The notes under the pieces: model-generated | The model's input: only the letters and a program-made list of their open reading frames with translations | Told to the model about the DNA's origin: nothing | Database searches by the model: none | Position numbers and translations under genes: made by a program | DNA from: Hyphomonadaceae bacterium | GTDB taxonomy: Bacteria; Pseudomonadota; Alphaproteobacteria; Caulobacterales; Hyphomonadaceae | Length of the DNA stretch: 64,000 nt | Assembly: GCA_022844345.1 (NCBI GenBank) | Contig: JALHLU010000004.1 | Span: 124,001 to 188,000, forward strand | Reading direction: 5' to 3' | Shown: piece by piece, positions 23,818 to 35,095 of the stretch | Layout: each line of letters starts with the position of its first letter | Numbering within the stretch: position 1 is the stretch's first letter

Positions 23818-25152
23818 ATGCTGCGTGGGATGGTTCTGGGGGCGGCGACGGCGCTGGCGCTAACGGGTACGGCGCTGGCGCAGACGATGCCATGGGTAAG
23901 CCTGGCGAAGGGCGATCTTGGGCCGTGTACCGAGACGTTGAAACAGTTCCAGACGCGCTGGCTGTCGTCGGTGGCGTTTGACCGGGACAAGGCCTGCGCT
24001 GCGAACGACGCCGAACTCTGCACGCTGCTGCGGGAGTGGCATGACGACTGGAAGACGATGTCGCCCGCCGATTTCATGATGGATGCGCCTGCCGACTGCG
24101 ACGACTGTGTCGAAGAGCGGATGATCGACGAGTTCGTTGATCCGGCCTTCCGCCCGGCTGTGCCGGTCATCGTTGTGAAGGCGGCAAGCGCCAAGCCCGC
24201 TGCGCCGCCGATGAAGAAGGACCATCTGGACGGCTATGCCTACATGCCGGTGGTCTATCACTGCCTGTCGGGCGTGTGGGTGGGCAAGCTGTTCAAGAGC
24301 GGGCAGTCGCTCGAGGGCGTTCGCATCACGGCGACGGAAGGGAATTTCCTGAAAGTTACGCCGGAGGTATTCGATGGCATGGTGCTCAGCCTGACGCAGA
24401 AGTATGGCGCGGCCCCGGCGCCGGGAGCAGTCGCCGGGCTGGATGGCGCGCCGAAGCCCGTGACGCCGGCCCCCAAGCCGCCGGCGCCAAAACCCAAGCC
24501 CAAGACGGACGGCGTGCGCGTTGCGGTGCGTGATTGCGGCGATCCGGATCTAGCGCCGCGCAAGCGGGTCGATGCGTGCACAGCGGCGATCAATGGCAAG
24601 GTCGAGGGAGCCGAGCTGATTCTGGCGCTGTGGGCGCGGTCGGTCACGCGCCTTGAAGAGGGCGACATTGACGGTGCCATCGACGACGCCGACGCGGCCG
24701 CCGATCTGCATGGGCAGGATTATTCTGTCCAGAATGCGCGCTGCTGGGCGCGGGCGGTGGGCAATGTGGAGCTCGACACGGCGCGGCAGGCCTGCACCCT
24801 GGCCATCAGGCTCGCGCCGGAAGAGGCGAGCGTCTACGACAGCCGCGGCCTCGTCGGGCTGCGTCAGGAGCGCTGGTCGGACGCGTGGAACGATTATGAC
24901 GAGGCGCTCTACCTGTCGCCGGATTTCGCCTCGGCCCTGTTCGGGCGCGGGCTGGCGGCGCTCGGGCTTGGCCGGATCGAGGATGCGGAGGCGGACATCT
25001 ATGACGCGCTCGATCTCGATGCGGGGATCGAGGAAGAGTATGCGAGCTTCGGCCTCTATGTGGAGGATCTCGTGGCTGCGGCTCCGGCGCCGCCGCGGTC
25101 GACTTCGGGCGGATATGTCGGCCGCGCCAAGCAGGCGCGCGACAACCGCTGA
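23818..25152 (+). CDS. Secreted Cys-rich TPR-containing hypothetical protein B
   Basis: ATG 23818 follows GGAG at six bases; 444 residues. The signal peptide ends at LAQ. Its N-terminal domain matches protein A: 'ARWLSS...DKACAANDAELCTLLREWHDDW' against 'DTRCARGTSDYDSELCETVRELL', then 'CDDCVEE'. A Pro/Lys linker at about 205-225 leads to three TPR-like units (about 235-410) with 'ARSVTRLEEGDIDGAIDDADAAADL', 'WSDAWNDYDEALYLSPDFASALFGRGLAALGLG' in pieces. It lacks protein A's C-terminal Cys domain. It starts nine bases after protein A, so they form an operon, and converges with proB. Confidence 0.72.
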   Translation: MLRGMVLGAATALALTGTALAQTMPWVSLAKGDLGPCTETLKQFQTRWLSSVAFDRDKACAANDAELCTLLREWHDDWKTMSPADFMMDAPADCDDCVEERMIDEFVDPAFRPAVPVIVVKAASAKPAAPPMKKDHLDGYAYMPVVYHCLSGVWVGKLFKSGQSLEGVRITATEGNFLKVTPEVFDGMVLSLTQKYGAAPAPGAVAGLDGAPKPVTPAPKPPAPKPKPKTDGVRVAVRDCGDPDLAPRKRVDACTAAINGKVEGAELILALWARSVTRLEEGDIDGAIDDADAAADLHGQDYSVQNARCWARAVGNVELDTARQACTLAIRLAPEEASVYDSRGLVGLRQERWSDAWNDYDEALYLSPDFASALFGRGLAALGLGRIEDAEADIYDALDLDAGIEEEYASFGLYVEDLVAAAPAPPRSTSGGYVGRAKQARDNR

Positions 25153-25155
25153 GGC

Positions 25156-27374
<2,219 letters not shown>

Positions 27375-27953
27375 CTAGTGCGGCGCATGTGCGCCGTGGT
27401 GATCGGGGAGTTTAGCCGGGGTCGCGCCTTCGGGCCATATGTAACGCGTGGCAGGGGAGACCCGCTGGCGTGCGAGACCGAAGAGTTCCTGCTCGCCTGT
27501 GGGCACGAAGCCCAGCTTGCGCAGGACGTTACCCGACGCCGGGTTGTCTGCAAAATGGCCAGCCACGAAGGCTTCTGCGCCCAACCGGCCGCGCGACCAG
27601 TCCATGACGGCGCGGGCCGCTTCCGAGGCGTAGCCCAGGCCCCAGTATGGCGTGCCGAACCAGTAGCCGATTTCCCAGGTGCGGCTTGCTTCATCGCCCG
27701 AGCGCGAGACGCCGCAGGCTCCGACGAGGCCATCGACCGGGGCGGTGACGGCAAAGGCGAACTCGCGCCCAGCCTCGCGGCCGCGCGTGATCATGCCGAT
27801 GAAGTCGAAGGCGTTGGCCATGGTGTAGGGGTGCGGCACGCGCCCGCACATTTTCGCGACGCCGTAATCGCCCGCGAGGAACGCGATGCGGCGGGCATCG
27901 GCCTCCTCGAACGGGCGCAAGGTCAGTCTCTGGGTTTCCATCGTCAGCTGCAT
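27375..27953 (-). CDS. GNAT family N-acetyltransferase (RimJ/RimL-like)
   Basis: ATG 27953 follows GGGGAAGG; GTG 27965 would add four residues. About 192 residues: 'METQRLTLRPFEEADARRIA', 'WEIGYWFGTPYWGLGYASEAARAVMDW' (acetyl-CoA loop) and 'DNPASGNVLRKLGFVPTGEQE' are classic for RimJ/RimL-type transferases. It sits between rpmA and obgE, where alphaproteobacteria commonly carry a GNAT gene, so a ribosome-linked protein target is possible but unproven. Confidence 0.9.
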   Translation of the reverse strand: MQLTMETQRLTLRPFEEADARRIAFLAGDYGVAKMCGRVPHPYTMANAFDFIGMITRGREAGREFAFAVTAPVDGLVGACGVSRSGDEASRTWEIGYWFGTPYWGLGYASEAARAVMDWSRGRLGAEAFVAGHFADNPASGNVLRKLGFVPTGEQELFGLARQRVSPATRYIWPEGATPAKLPDHHGAHAPH

Positions 27954-27997
27954 GGCCTTCCCCACGCGCTCTTTGCGAGCCGCAGATCAGGGGAGGT

Positions 27998-28030
27998 AAA
28001 AAAGAAGAAGGGGAGGCGATCCGCCTCCCC
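27998..28030 (-). terminator. Rho-independent terminator after rpmA
   Basis: GGGGAGGCG (28010-28018) pairs with CGCCTCCCC (28022-28030) around a three-base loop. On the minus strand it is followed by a T-rich run (AAAAAAGAAGAA on plus at 27998-28009). It lies 66 bases past the rpmA stop and ahead of the GNAT gene, so the ribosomal pair is probably its own unit. Confidence 0.85.
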
Positions 28031-28095
28031 TGATCATCTTTCAGGTTCGGACCGCTACCGTTGTGGCAGGCGGTCCGGTGTCATCGGGACGCCTG

Positions 28096-28356
28096 TCAGG
28101 CTTTTTCGCCCGGAAGGATCGACACGAACATCTTGCCCTTGGCTTCGCGGAACTGGACCGTTCCGGTTTCCGTGGCGAAGAGGGTGTGATCGCGGCCGAG
28201 GCCTACGTTCGTGCCCGGGTGGAACTGGGTGCCACGCTGGCGAACGATGATGTTGCCGGCCAGGACCTGCTCGCCGCCGAAACGCTTCACGCCGAGGCGC
28301 TTGGAGTTCGAATCGCGGCCGTTACGCGTAGAGCCGCCTGCTTTTTTATGGGCCAA
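28096..28356 (-). CDS. rpmA: 50S ribosomal protein L27
   Basis: Length 86 residues, the family norm. It begins '[22 protein letters not shown]', which is the L27 signature including the N-terminal tail that reaches toward the peptidyl transferase centre, and continues '[21 protein letters not shown]' and '[10 protein letters not shown]'. The start needs no processing, unlike the Firmicutes form with an N-terminal extension. Follows rplU by 51 bases on the same strand. Confidence 0.97.
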   Translation of the reverse strand: MAHKKAGGSTRNGRDSNSKRLGVKRFGGEQVLAGNIIVRQRGTQFHPGTNVGLGRDHTLFATETGTVQFREAKGKMFVSILPGEKA

Positions 28357-28407
28357 GGTGGCCTCCTTCTCGTCTGCGGCCAGGCCGCAGGTTCAACCGA
28401 AACTGAC

Positions 28408-28719
28408 TTAAGCGACGATGCCCGTGATCTTGATGACCGTCTCGTGCTGACGGTGACCGATCTTGCGGCGATAGGTGTTGCGCGGCTTCTTCTTGATCGT
28501 GATGACCTTCGGCGCGCGGCGCTGTTCCACGATCTCGGCCATGACCTTGGCGCCGGAGATCATCGGGGCGCCGATGTTCATCTTGTCGCCATCGGCGATC
28601 ATCAGAACTTCGCCAAGTTCGACCTTGTCGCCGGCTTCGCCGACGATCTTGCCGACCACGATTTCCTGGTCACCTGCGACCCGGTACTGTTTTCCGCCGG
28701 TCTTGATGACTGCGAACAT
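28408..28719 (-). CDS. rplU: 50S ribosomal protein L21
   Basis: Length 103 residues. '[25 protein letters not shown]' at the start, '[24 protein letters not shown]' at the end and '[10 protein letters not shown]' are standard L21 features. It binds 23S rRNA domain I and L20. The rplU-rpmA pair is the right end of the minus-strand core cluster and converges away from the esterase, whose start is 203 bases off. Confidence 0.97.
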   Translation of the reverse strand: MFAVIKTGGKQYRVAGDQEIVVGKIVGEAGDKVELGEVLMIADGDKMNIGAPMISGAKVMAEIVEQRRAPKVITIKKKPRNTYRRKIGHRQHETVIKITGIVA

Positions 28720-28878
28720 CGGAATTCTCGTTTGTTTTCAGGGGGTCTTGCGACCAAATAGCTGACCGCCCACAGGAACCTGCGGGCGGGGAGCGGGCAT
28801 ATAGACGTGAGGGGGGGAGGCTGTCAAACGCCGATCGCGGGAATCGGCCATGAATCTGCGGCGTGGGGCAGCGCAGGC

Positions 28879-28894
28879 TTTGACACCGGTTTCC
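28879..28894. promoter_or_regulatory. LacI-type operator before the carboxylesterase
   Basis: TTTGACACCGGTTTCC lies 27 bases upstream of the esterase ATG (28922). Its core TGACACCGGTTTC matches the two other copies near the local LacI-family gene (33804-33819, 35041-35060). Binding is inferred from the shared palindrome. Confidence 0.65.
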
Positions 28895-28921
28895 GTAAGG
28901 CTAGGCTTCTACGCAGGGAGC

Positions 28922-30511
28922 ATGAGCACGATGTCGGCGACCAGGCGAGGCTTCTTGATGTCCGGGGTTGCGCTGGCCGGAGGGTGCGTAGCACCCGGCG
29001 TGGCGCGGGCGGCGCCGGCGGGGCCGCCGGTCGTCGAACTGGCGTCCGGCAGGGTGAGGGGCGGATGGTCGGGGGGCGTCCGGCAGTTCCTTGGTATTCC
29101 TTATGGCGCGGACACGGGCGCGCGGCGCTTCCTTCCGCCTGTAGCGGTTGCGCCGTGGACGGGCGTGCGTGAGGCGGCGGCTTATGGCGCGGCGTGCCCG
29201 CAGGGCGGAGATGGGCAGGGCGAGGCTAGGAGCGAAGACTGCCTCGTCCTCAATGTGTGGGCGCCAGAGCAGCGGACGGGCGTGAAGCTGCCGGTGCTCG
29301 TCTACATTCATGGCGGTGGTTACACGTCGGGCTCGGGGGCGAGTCCGTTGACGCATGGCGCCAACCTCGCGGCGCGCGGCGATGTCGTGGTGGTGACGTT
29401 GAACCACCGGCTGAACCTGTTCGGGCATTTCAATCTTGGGGGCATCGCGGGCGCGGACTATGCGGCGTCTGGCAATGCGGGGCTGCTTGATCTGGTGCTG
29501 GCGCTGGAATGGGTGCGCGACAATGCGGCGGCGTTTGGCGGCGATGCGGGGTGCGTGACGCTGTTCGGGCAGTCGGGCGGCGGGGCGAAGATCGCGTGCC
29601 TGATGGCGATGCGGGCGGCGAAGGGATTGTTCCATCGCGTGTGGACGATGAGCGGACAGCAGGTGACCGTGCAGGGTCCGCGCGGCGCGAGCGCGCGGGC
29701 GAAGGCGGCGATGGAACATCTGGGCGTTGGCGTTGATGCGTTGCGCACGATGCCGGCTTCGACGCTGCTCGGCGCGTTGAGCGCGAGGGATCCGAGCATT
29801 GCGGGTTCGCGCATCTATTGGGGGCCGGTTCTGGATGATGCGTTGCCGGTGCATCCGTTCTGGCCCGAGGCGCCGGCGCTGTCGGCGCATATACCGATGG
29901 TGATGGGAAATACGCGCGAGGAGACGGGGTCGCTGATTGCGCGCGGCGATCCTTCGATCTTCGATCTGACATGGGAGACGCTGCCGGCGCGGCTTGAGCG
30001 CGACATGGTGAGCGACGTTGATGTGCATGCGGCGATCGCGATGTATCGGCGGCTTTATCCGGAGTTGCCGCCGGCGCAGGTGTTCATCCGCGCGACAAGC
30101 GCAGGGAGGTCGTGGCGCGCGCAGGTGATCGAGGCGGAGGCGCGGGCAAGGCAGGGCGCGCCGACATGGGTTTACCAGCTCGACTATTCATCGCGGGGCA
30201 ATGGCGGGCGGTATGGCGCGTATCACATGCTCGATATCCCGCTGGTGCTTGCGAACACGCACGAGGCCTCGGCGGATACCGGCGATGATGCAGCGGCACG
30301 CGCGATGGCGGCGACGATGAGCGATGCGCTGCTGCGCTTTGCGCGGACGGGCGATCCGAATGGCGGAGTGTTGGCGAGGTGGCCGCGCTATGATCTCGCG
30401 AAGCGCGAGACGATGATGTTCGACGTTGCGACGCGGGTGGAGGTTGATCCGCGTGGGGAGGAACGGCGCTTCTTTGGCGTGGCGCCGTATATTCAGCCGG
30501 GGACGTATTAG
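28922..30511 (+). CDS. Type B carboxylesterase, exported by Tat
   Basis: ATG 28922 (or 28931) begins a Tat-type signal: 'SATRRGFLMSGVALAGGC' then 'APGVARA'. Length 529 residues. The alpha/beta hydrolase of the type B family is clear: oxyanion 'HGGGYTSGSG' from 130, nucleophile Ser218 in 'GQSGGG' (normally GESAGG), the acidic residue in 'GNTREETGSL' and His in 'GAYHMLDIPLVL'. It hydrolyses carboxylic esters; acting on esterified plant polysaccharides would fit the operator it shares with the uronate genes, but the substrate is not shown by sequence. Confidence 0.88.
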   Translation: MSTMSATRRGFLMSGVALAGGCVAPGVARAAPAGPPVVELASGRVRGGWSGGVRQFLGIPYGADTGARRFLPPVAVAPWTGVREAAAYGAACPQGGDGQGEARSEDCLVLNVWAPEQRTGVKLPVLVYIHGGGYTSGSGASPLTHGANLAARGDVVVVTLNHRLNLFGHFNLGGIAGADYAASGNAGLLDLVLALEWVRDNAAAFGGDAGCVTLFGQSGGGAKIACLMAMRAAKGLFHRVWTMSGQQVTVQGPRGASARAKAAMEHLGVGVDALRTMPASTLLGALSARDPSIAGSRIYWGPVLDDALPVHPFWPEAPALSAHIPMVMGNTREETGSLIARGDPSIFDLTWETLPARLERDMVSDVDVHAAIAMYRRLYPELPPAQVFIRATSAGRSWRAQVIEAEARARQGAPTWVYQLDYSSRGNGGRYGAYHMLDIPLVLANTHEASADTGDDAAARAMAATMSDALLRFARTGDPNGGVLARWPRYDLAKRETMMFDVATRVEVDPRGEERRFFGVAPYIQPGTY

Positions 30512-30630
30512 ACTGCGCTGTAGGTGAACTCCACCAGATCCACGTTCTCGCCGGGGCCGTGCTTAGCGATCTTCAGAAGATCGACGACGCCGACGATGAT
30601 TTTCTCGCGGATGTGCGTGGCGAAGACCAT
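30508..30630 (-). CDS. Possible small protein, 40 residues
   Basis: An open frame starts at ATG 30630 and ends in TAA overlapping the esterase stop: MVFATHIREKIIVGVVDL followed by LKIAKHGPGENV and DLVEFTYSAV. It has a mixed, protein-like composition but no clear ribosome site. The family is not recognised and it could be a remnant of a longer gene. The gap to 30667 holds nothing else. Confidence 0.3.
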   Translation of the reverse strand: MVFATHIREKIIVGVVDLLKIAKHGPGENVDLVEFTYSAV

Positions 30631-30667
30631 GGGCGCAGTCTAACGCCGCACGTCTTTCCGGCCAGAG

Positions 30668-31096
30668 CTATCCCTGCTTTAGAGCGAGGTAGAAAGCCTC
30701 GTTGTCCTGAACGTGCTGATCCAGAACCCTCATAAGTTCGACGTCCGCCTCCGTAGAAAGGGTGTCGTGCTCGTTCAAGGCATCCGTCCAGCACATGTCC
30801 AGCAAATCATACCGATGGTCTTGCGATGAGGCCGGCAGCGGTTGGCCGAGTCCATCAAGGACATGTTCCAGCTGTCGTGCGGCTACAGCCGCGCCAAGCG
30901 CTTTCAACGATGACAAGACCTCGTCGGCATCCAGGTCCCATGTGCAGGTCAGGAATGAATTCAGCCCGCCATTGTTAGCCGCGCCCATATACATTGCTGC
31001 TATCGCCGCTGATCGCTTGTCGCTCCCAGTGGCGTGAGCGGAGGGGCCGCTATAAGTGAGAAAATTGTTCCACGCTGCGGGGTTGGTAATTCTCAT
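30668..31096 (-). CDS. DUF4375/DMP19-like protein
   Basis: Length 142 residues, no signal peptide. 'NNGGLNSFLTCTWDLDADEVLSSLKALGA' (seen in parts) matches the DMP19/DUF4375 pattern of an NNGG turn followed by a helix and 'ALGA'. Members are found near immunity or toxin-linked genes in some genomes, and one neisserial member mimics DNA; a role here is unknown. Base composition is slightly lower in GC than the neighbours, so transfer is possible. Confidence 0.6.
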   Translation of the reverse strand: MRITNPAAWNNFLTYSGPSAHATGSDKRSAAIAAMYMGAANNGGLNSFLTCTWDLDADEVLSSLKALGAAVAARQLEHVLDGLGQPLPASSQDHRYDLLDMCWTDALNEHDTLSTEADVELMRVLDQHVQDNEAFYLALKQG

Positions 31097-31142
31097 CCTA
31101 GTTCCGCCGAGTCAGCTATCCGATTGCGCTGCTTATCACACC

Positions 31143-32141
31143 TTAACGCTTCACATCTTTCCCGCCATCGCTCATCAGCGCGCGGATCTGGGGTTCGCTG
31201 GCGTGGCTCGCGTCGCCCACTTGTCCGTGTTTGGCGGCGGCGGTGTGGAGGGCGAAGGTTAGGGCGTCTTCGGCGGGCCAGTCTTTCATGAGGCCGTGGA
31301 GGAGGCCGCCGGCGAAGGCGTCGCCGCCGCCGATGCGGTCGACGACGTTGCCGAGTTCGAGGGGCTTGGCCTGCGTCAGCGTACCATCGCGGTGATGCAG
31401 CGTGGCGCCGAGCGAGAAGGCGTCGACGGCGTGGGTGGTGCGCGTGGTGGCGGCGATGCGTTGGAGTTTGGGGAACGCTTGGAACGCGGCTGCGGCGGCG
31501 GCGTTGCGGTCTGCGAAGGTTGCACCGAGGACGAGCGCGATGTCGCGTTCGTCGATGAAGGCGAGGGTGGCGGCTTCCAGAAGCTTGCGCAGGATCGGCG
31601 CGCCGGTTTCCTTGCGGGCTTCCCAGAGCTTGGCGCGGTAGTTGCCGTCGAATGACACGGGGATGTTGGCGGCGTTTGCGGCAGCGACGGCGGCGAGCGC
31701 GGCTTCGCCGCCCGTGGCGCTGACGGCTGGGGTGATGCCGGAGACGTGCAGCATGCCGGCGCCGGCGAGCGCTGTGGCCCACACAATCGCATCGGCCTGT
31801 TCGGCGAAGGCGGAGCCCGCGCGGTCATAGATGATTTCGGAGGGACGCAGCACGGCGCCGGGTGTCAGGAAGTAGAGGCCCATGCGGCCGGACGCGAATT
31901 TCACCGCCGAGACGTCGACGCCGTGGCGGCGGAGTTCATCGCGGGCGGCGTGGCCGAGGGGATTGTCGGGCAGCATGGTGGCCATCGCTGCGTGGCCGCC
32001 GAGGCGCGAGACGCAGATGGCGACGTTGGCTTCGGCGCCGCCGATATGGGCGGCCAGTTGCGGCGTCTGCAGCAGCATTTCGCCCTGTGGCGCGGTGAGG
32101 CGCACCAGCATTTCGCCGAAGCAAACGAGCTTTCCGCTCAT
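31143..32141 (-). CDS. kdgK: 2-dehydro-3-deoxygluconate kinase (PfkB family)
   Basis: ATG 32141 overlaps the kduD stop (ATGA). Length 332 residues. PfkB features: '[18 protein letters not shown]', 'GGAEANVAICVSRLGG' near 35-50 and the C-terminal signature 'DRIGGGDAFAGGLLHG', in which GGGD takes the place of the common GAGD; the catalytic Asp is present. It phosphorylates 2-keto-3-deoxygluconate to KDPG, the last step before aldol cleavage. KDPG aldolase is not in the window. Third gene of kduI-kduD-kdgK. Confidence 0.92.
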   Translation of the reverse strand: MSGKLVCFGEMLVRLTAPQGEMLLQTPQLAAHIGGAEANVAICVSRLGGHAAMATMLPDNPLGHAARDELRRHGVDVSAVKFASGRMGLYFLTPGAVLRPSEIIYDRAGSAFAEQADAIVWATALAGAGMLHVSGITPAVSATGGEAALAAVAAANAANIPVSFDGNYRAKLWEARKETGAPILRKLLEAATLAFIDERDIALVLGATFADRNAAAAAAFQAFPKLQRIAATTRTTHAVDAFSLGATLHHRDGTLTQAKPLELGNVVDRIGGGDAFAGGLLHGLMKDWPAEDALTFALHTAAAKHGQVGDASHASEPQIRALMSDGGKDVKR

Positions 32142-32896
32142 CGTGCGAGCCAGCCTCCGTCCACGGGTATGATCGCGCCGTGAATATAGTCAGCAGCGGG
32201 GGATGCAAGGAAGGCCGCCGTGCCGCCAATGTCCTTCGGGTCGCCCCAGCGGCCAGCGGGGATGCGGGCGAGGATGTCGCGGCTGCGCTGTGGGTCGGCG
32301 CGCAGGGCTTCGGTGTTGTTGGTCTCGATATAGCCGGGGGCGATCGCGTTGACGTTGACGCCTTTAGCGGCCCACTCGTTGGCGAGCGCTTTCGTGATGC
32401 CCGCGAGGCCGCTTTTCGCCGCCGCATAGCTGGGCACGCGGATGCCGCCCTGGAAGGACAGGAGCGAGGCGATCTGGACGATCTTTCCCTTCTGCTGAGC
32501 AGCGAAGCAGTGCTTCGCGAAAGCCTGGCTGAGGAAGAAGACTGACTTGAGGTTGGTGTCGATCACCGCGTCCCAGTCTTCCTCGGTGAAGTCGACGGCG
32601 TCGGCGCGGCGGATGATGCCGGCATTGTTGACGAGGATGTCGGCGCGGCCGAACGTTCCAACAGTCTCGCTGATCACGCGGCCGACGGGTTCGATTGACG
32701 AGAGGTCGGCCGCGATCGAGACGAAGCCCCGGCCGGTGGCTTTCACCTTCTCGCTCGTTTCAGTGGGCGCGCTGCGGCCGACGGCGGCGATGTCTGCACC
32801 GGCTTCGGCGAGCGAGACGGCGATCGCCTGGCCGATGCCGGTGTTTGCGCCGGTGACGATGGCGACTTTTCCGGTGAGGGAGAAGGGGGAGGTCAT
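32138..32896 (-). CDS. kduD: 2-dehydro-3-deoxy-D-gluconate 5-dehydrogenase
   Basis: ATG 32896 overlaps the kduI stop (ATGA); 252 residues. A short-chain dehydrogenase: cofactor loop 'TGANTGIG', 'NNAGI', catalytic Ser in '[11 protein letters not shown]', 'YAAAK', and '[17 protein letters not shown]', the last part typical of KduD. It reduces 5-keto-4-deoxyuronate's isomer (2,5-diketo-3-deoxygluconate) to 2-keto-3-deoxygluconate. It works between KduI and KdgK, and four-base overlaps on both sides indicate one message. Confidence 0.93.
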   Translation of the reverse strand: MTSPFSLTGKVAIVTGANTGIGQAIAVSLAEAGADIAAVGRSAPTETSEKVKATGRGFVSIAADLSSIEPVGRVISETVGTFGRADILVNNAGIIRRADAVDFTEEDWDAVIDTNLKSVFFLSQAFAKHCFAAQQKGKIVQIASLLSFQGGIRVPSYAAAKSGLAGITKALANEWAAKGVNVNAIAPGYIETNNTEALRADPQRSRDILARIPAGRWGDPKDIGGTAAFLASPAADYIHGAIIPVDGGWLAR

Positions 32897-33741
32897 TTGA
32901 GCTGGCAAATGTCGAGCTGGTTCATGTCGGTGTAGTCGAGGTTTTCGCCGCCCATCGCCCAGATGAAGGTGTAGGCGCTGGTGCCGGCGCCCATGTGGAT
33001 CGACCAGGGGGGCGACATGACCGCTTCCTCGTTCGCCATGACGATGGAGCGGCTGTCGTCGGGCTCGCCCATGAAGTGGAAGACGCGGTCGTTGGGGCCG
33101 AGGCCGAAGTACAGATACACTTCCGAGCGGCGGTCATGCAGGTGGGGCGGCATGGTGTTCCACACGCTGCCCTGTTTGAGGATCGTCATGCCGAGCAGGA
33201 GCTGGCAAGACTTTACCTTCGCGGGCACGACGAACTGGTAGATCGTGCGCTCGTTCGAGGTTTCGGGCGCGCCGCGCTCCAGCGGCACTGCGGTCTCGAT
33301 GGAGATCTTCGCCACTTCGTAGCGCGTGTGCGCGGGCGTCGAGACGAGATAGAAGCGCGCGGGCTTCGATGCGTCCTTGGATTTGAAGACGACTTTTTCC
33401 GAGCCCATCGGGATGTAGAGGCCGTCGCGCTGGGCGAGGTCGTAGGACGTTCCATCAACCTCGATCACGCCCGGGCCGTCGCCGATGTTGATCGCCCCGA
33501 CCTCGCGGCGTTCGAGGAAGGGCTTGCCCTTGGCGGAGGCGGGTTCGGTCTGCGCAGGGAGTTCGATGGCCTGCGAGACGGGGGCTGCGCCGCCGACAAC
33601 CATGCGTTCGTTGTGGCAGTAGTTCAGCGTGACCTTGTCGGGCTGGAACAGGCCGCTGATAAGGTAGCGGCTCCGGAGGTCGTCATTGCTGGCCCCGTCC
33701 ATCATGTCCGGATGGGTGGCGTGATAGGTCTTCTCGAACAT
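32893..33741 (-). CDS. kduI: 5-dehydro-4-deoxy-D-glucuronate isomerase
   Basis: ATG 33741 has GGGAGG seven bases upstream; 282 residues. A cupin-fold isomerase with the metal-binding cluster '[10 protein letters not shown]' (His-x-His-x4-Glu) and the KduI start 'TYHATHPD'. Conserved 'NERMVVGG' and '[12 protein letters not shown]' are present. It converts the unsaturated-uronate product 5-keto-4-deoxyuronate to the 2,5-diketo form. A LacI-type operator lies 63 bases upstream, so the operon kduI-kduD-kdgK is probably repressed by the neighbouring regulator. Confidence 0.95.
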   Translation of the reverse strand: MFEKTYHATHPDMMDGASNDDLRSRYLISGLFQPDKVTLNYCHNERMVVGGAAPVSQAIELPAQTEPASAKGKPFLERREVGAINIGDGPGVIEVDGTSYDLAQRDGLYIPMGSEKVVFKSKDASKPARFYLVSTPAHTRYEVAKISIETAVPLERGAPETSNERTIYQFVVPAKVKSCQLLLGMTILKQGSVWNTMPPHLHDRRSEVYLYFGLGPNDRVFHFMGEPDDSRSIVMANEEAVMSPPWSIHMGAGTSAYTFIWAMGGENLDYTDMNQLDICQLK

Positions 33742-33803
33742 CGCTGTTCCTCCCTTTGGAACGCAGGCTTTTTTAACATTCCGGCGCGATCGTCCGCGCG
33801 TCT

Positions 33804-33819
33804 GGAAACCGGTGTCATA
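33804..33819. promoter_or_regulatory. LacI-type operator before kduI
   Basis: On the minus strand, TATGACACCGGTTTCC lies in the 127-base gap between the LacI-family gene and kduI. The 12-base core TGACACCGGTTT is the same as the site before the esterase. Confidence 0.7.
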
Positions 33820-33868
33820 GACAGGCGAACAGGGGGTCCGGTCAAGCCCCGCACGCGCCCTCAGCTGT

Positions 33869-34951
33869 TCATGTCTTGGCGGGTCCGCTGGATGCCCGCA
33901 CGACAAGGGTGGGGTGGACCTCGCCCTGGCGGTCTTCTTCCTGGGGCTCCTTGGTAAGCCGGTCGCCAAGCAGGCGAATGGACGCCATGCGGCCCGACGC
34001 GCGGATCGGCAGGAGCACGGTGGTGAGGGCGGGCCACATTCGCGAGGCGAGGGGGCTGTCGTCGAAGCCGACGACGGAGACGTCCTTGCCGATCTCGAGC
34101 CCGGTCTCGCGAACGGCCTGGCAGACGCCGGCAGCCATCTCGTCATTGCCGCAGAAGATTGCGGTGGGACGCGCCGGCATCGCCATGAGCCGCCTGCCGG
34201 CTTCGATGCCAGACTGGAACGTGTAGCCGGCGCGCAGGTCCAGCTTCTTGTCGAGTTCGAGGCCGGCCGTTTTGAGCCCTTCGATGAAGCCTGAGCGCCG
34301 TTCGTGCGAGGAGCGGAATGTGTCGGGCCCCGAGACATGGGCGATCACGCGGTGGCCAAGGCCTGCAAGATGCTCGGCGGCCTGGCGTGCGCCTTCGCTG
34401 TCGTTGGTGACGATGGAATGTTCCGGTTCGTCCAGCGGCACGGAGGCGATGCGGACATAGGGCGTGTCGTATTCGCGGAGCACGGCGACGAGGTCCTCGT
34501 CTTCCGAGACGGATGAGGGAAGGATCACACCGGCGAGCTTCTGCCGGTCGATGAAGCCGCGCACGCCGTTGAGGAAATCCTTGTCGCGGCGATTGCAGGG
34601 ATGGATCACGAGTTCGAGCCCGGAGCCGCGAATGACATCGAGGATGCCCTGCTGCGTGTCGATGACGTGCTGCGGGTTCGGATTGTCGTAGATGAGGCCG
34701 ACGAGATAGGAACGCCGCGAGGCTAGGCCCCGCGCGACAGGGTCAGGCGCATAGCCCAGTTCCTTGATGACGGTGTCGATGCGCTCGCGCGTATCCTTGT
34801 TGACGAACGGGCTCTGGTTGATGACGCGCGAGACCGTCTTCTTCGAGACGTTCGCGAGGCGCGCGACATCATTGATGGTCGGGCGGCGGCGCGGCTCGTT
34901 GGCGGCGGGGGCGGGTCGCTGAGGCGCGCCGGGCGTCATTGTCTTCTTCAT
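33869..34951 (-). CDS. LacI family transcriptional regulator
   Basis: Length 360 residues. The N-terminal helix-turn-helix is standard: '[22 protein letters not shown]' from about 24, then hinge '[15 protein letters not shown]'. The periplasmic-binding-like effector domain follows with '[15 protein letters not shown]', '[19 protein letters not shown]' and other typical segments. A local repressor of the uronate genes is likely, relieved by an intermediate such as 2-keto-3-deoxygluconate; the ligand is inferred, not seen. Operators with a TGACACCGGT core flank it on both sides, including its own upstream region, so autoregulation is expected. Confidence 0.92.
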   Translation of the reverse strand: MKKTMTPGAPQRPAPAANEPRRRPTINDVARLANVSKKTVSRVINQSPFVNKDTRERIDTVIKELGYAPDPVARGLASRRSYLVGLIYDNPNPQHVIDTQQGILDVIRGSGLELVIHPCNRRDKDFLNGVRGFIDRQKLAGVILPSSVSEDEDLVAVLREYDTPYVRIASVPLDEPEHSIVTNDSEGARQAAEHLAGLGHRVIAHVSGPDTFRSSHERRSGFIEGLKTAGLELDKKLDLRAGYTFQSGIEAGRRLMAMPARPTAIFCGNDEMAAGVCQAVRETGLEIGKDVSVVGFDDSPLASRMWPALTTVLLPIRASGRMASIRLLGDRLTKEPQEEDRQGEVHPTLVVRASSGPAKT

Positions 34952-35040
34952 GTCCCATGCTTTGCGCGCGAGGCGGACAGGCCGTCAAGGCGGACAATGA
35001 CGGCGAGCCCGTTTGCAGGTTTCGCATTCGGCCCAGCGAG

Positions 35041-35060
35041 TATTGACACCGGTATCAATA
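35041..35060. promoter_or_regulatory. LacI-type operator between regulator and GH43 genes
   Basis: TATTGACACCGGTATCAATA is a palindrome with only one mismatched pair, 36 bases upstream of the GH43-like gene and 90 bases upstream of the divergent regulator. It is the most symmetric of the three local sites. Confidence 0.75.
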
Positions 35061-35095
35061 AGGGAAATCGTCACTGAAGACAATGGGAGGATTGA

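Noticed and set aside
33742-34338. Upstream extension of the kduI frame
   Set aside because: It crosses the LacI-family gene in another frame; kduI has its own well-placed start at 33741.
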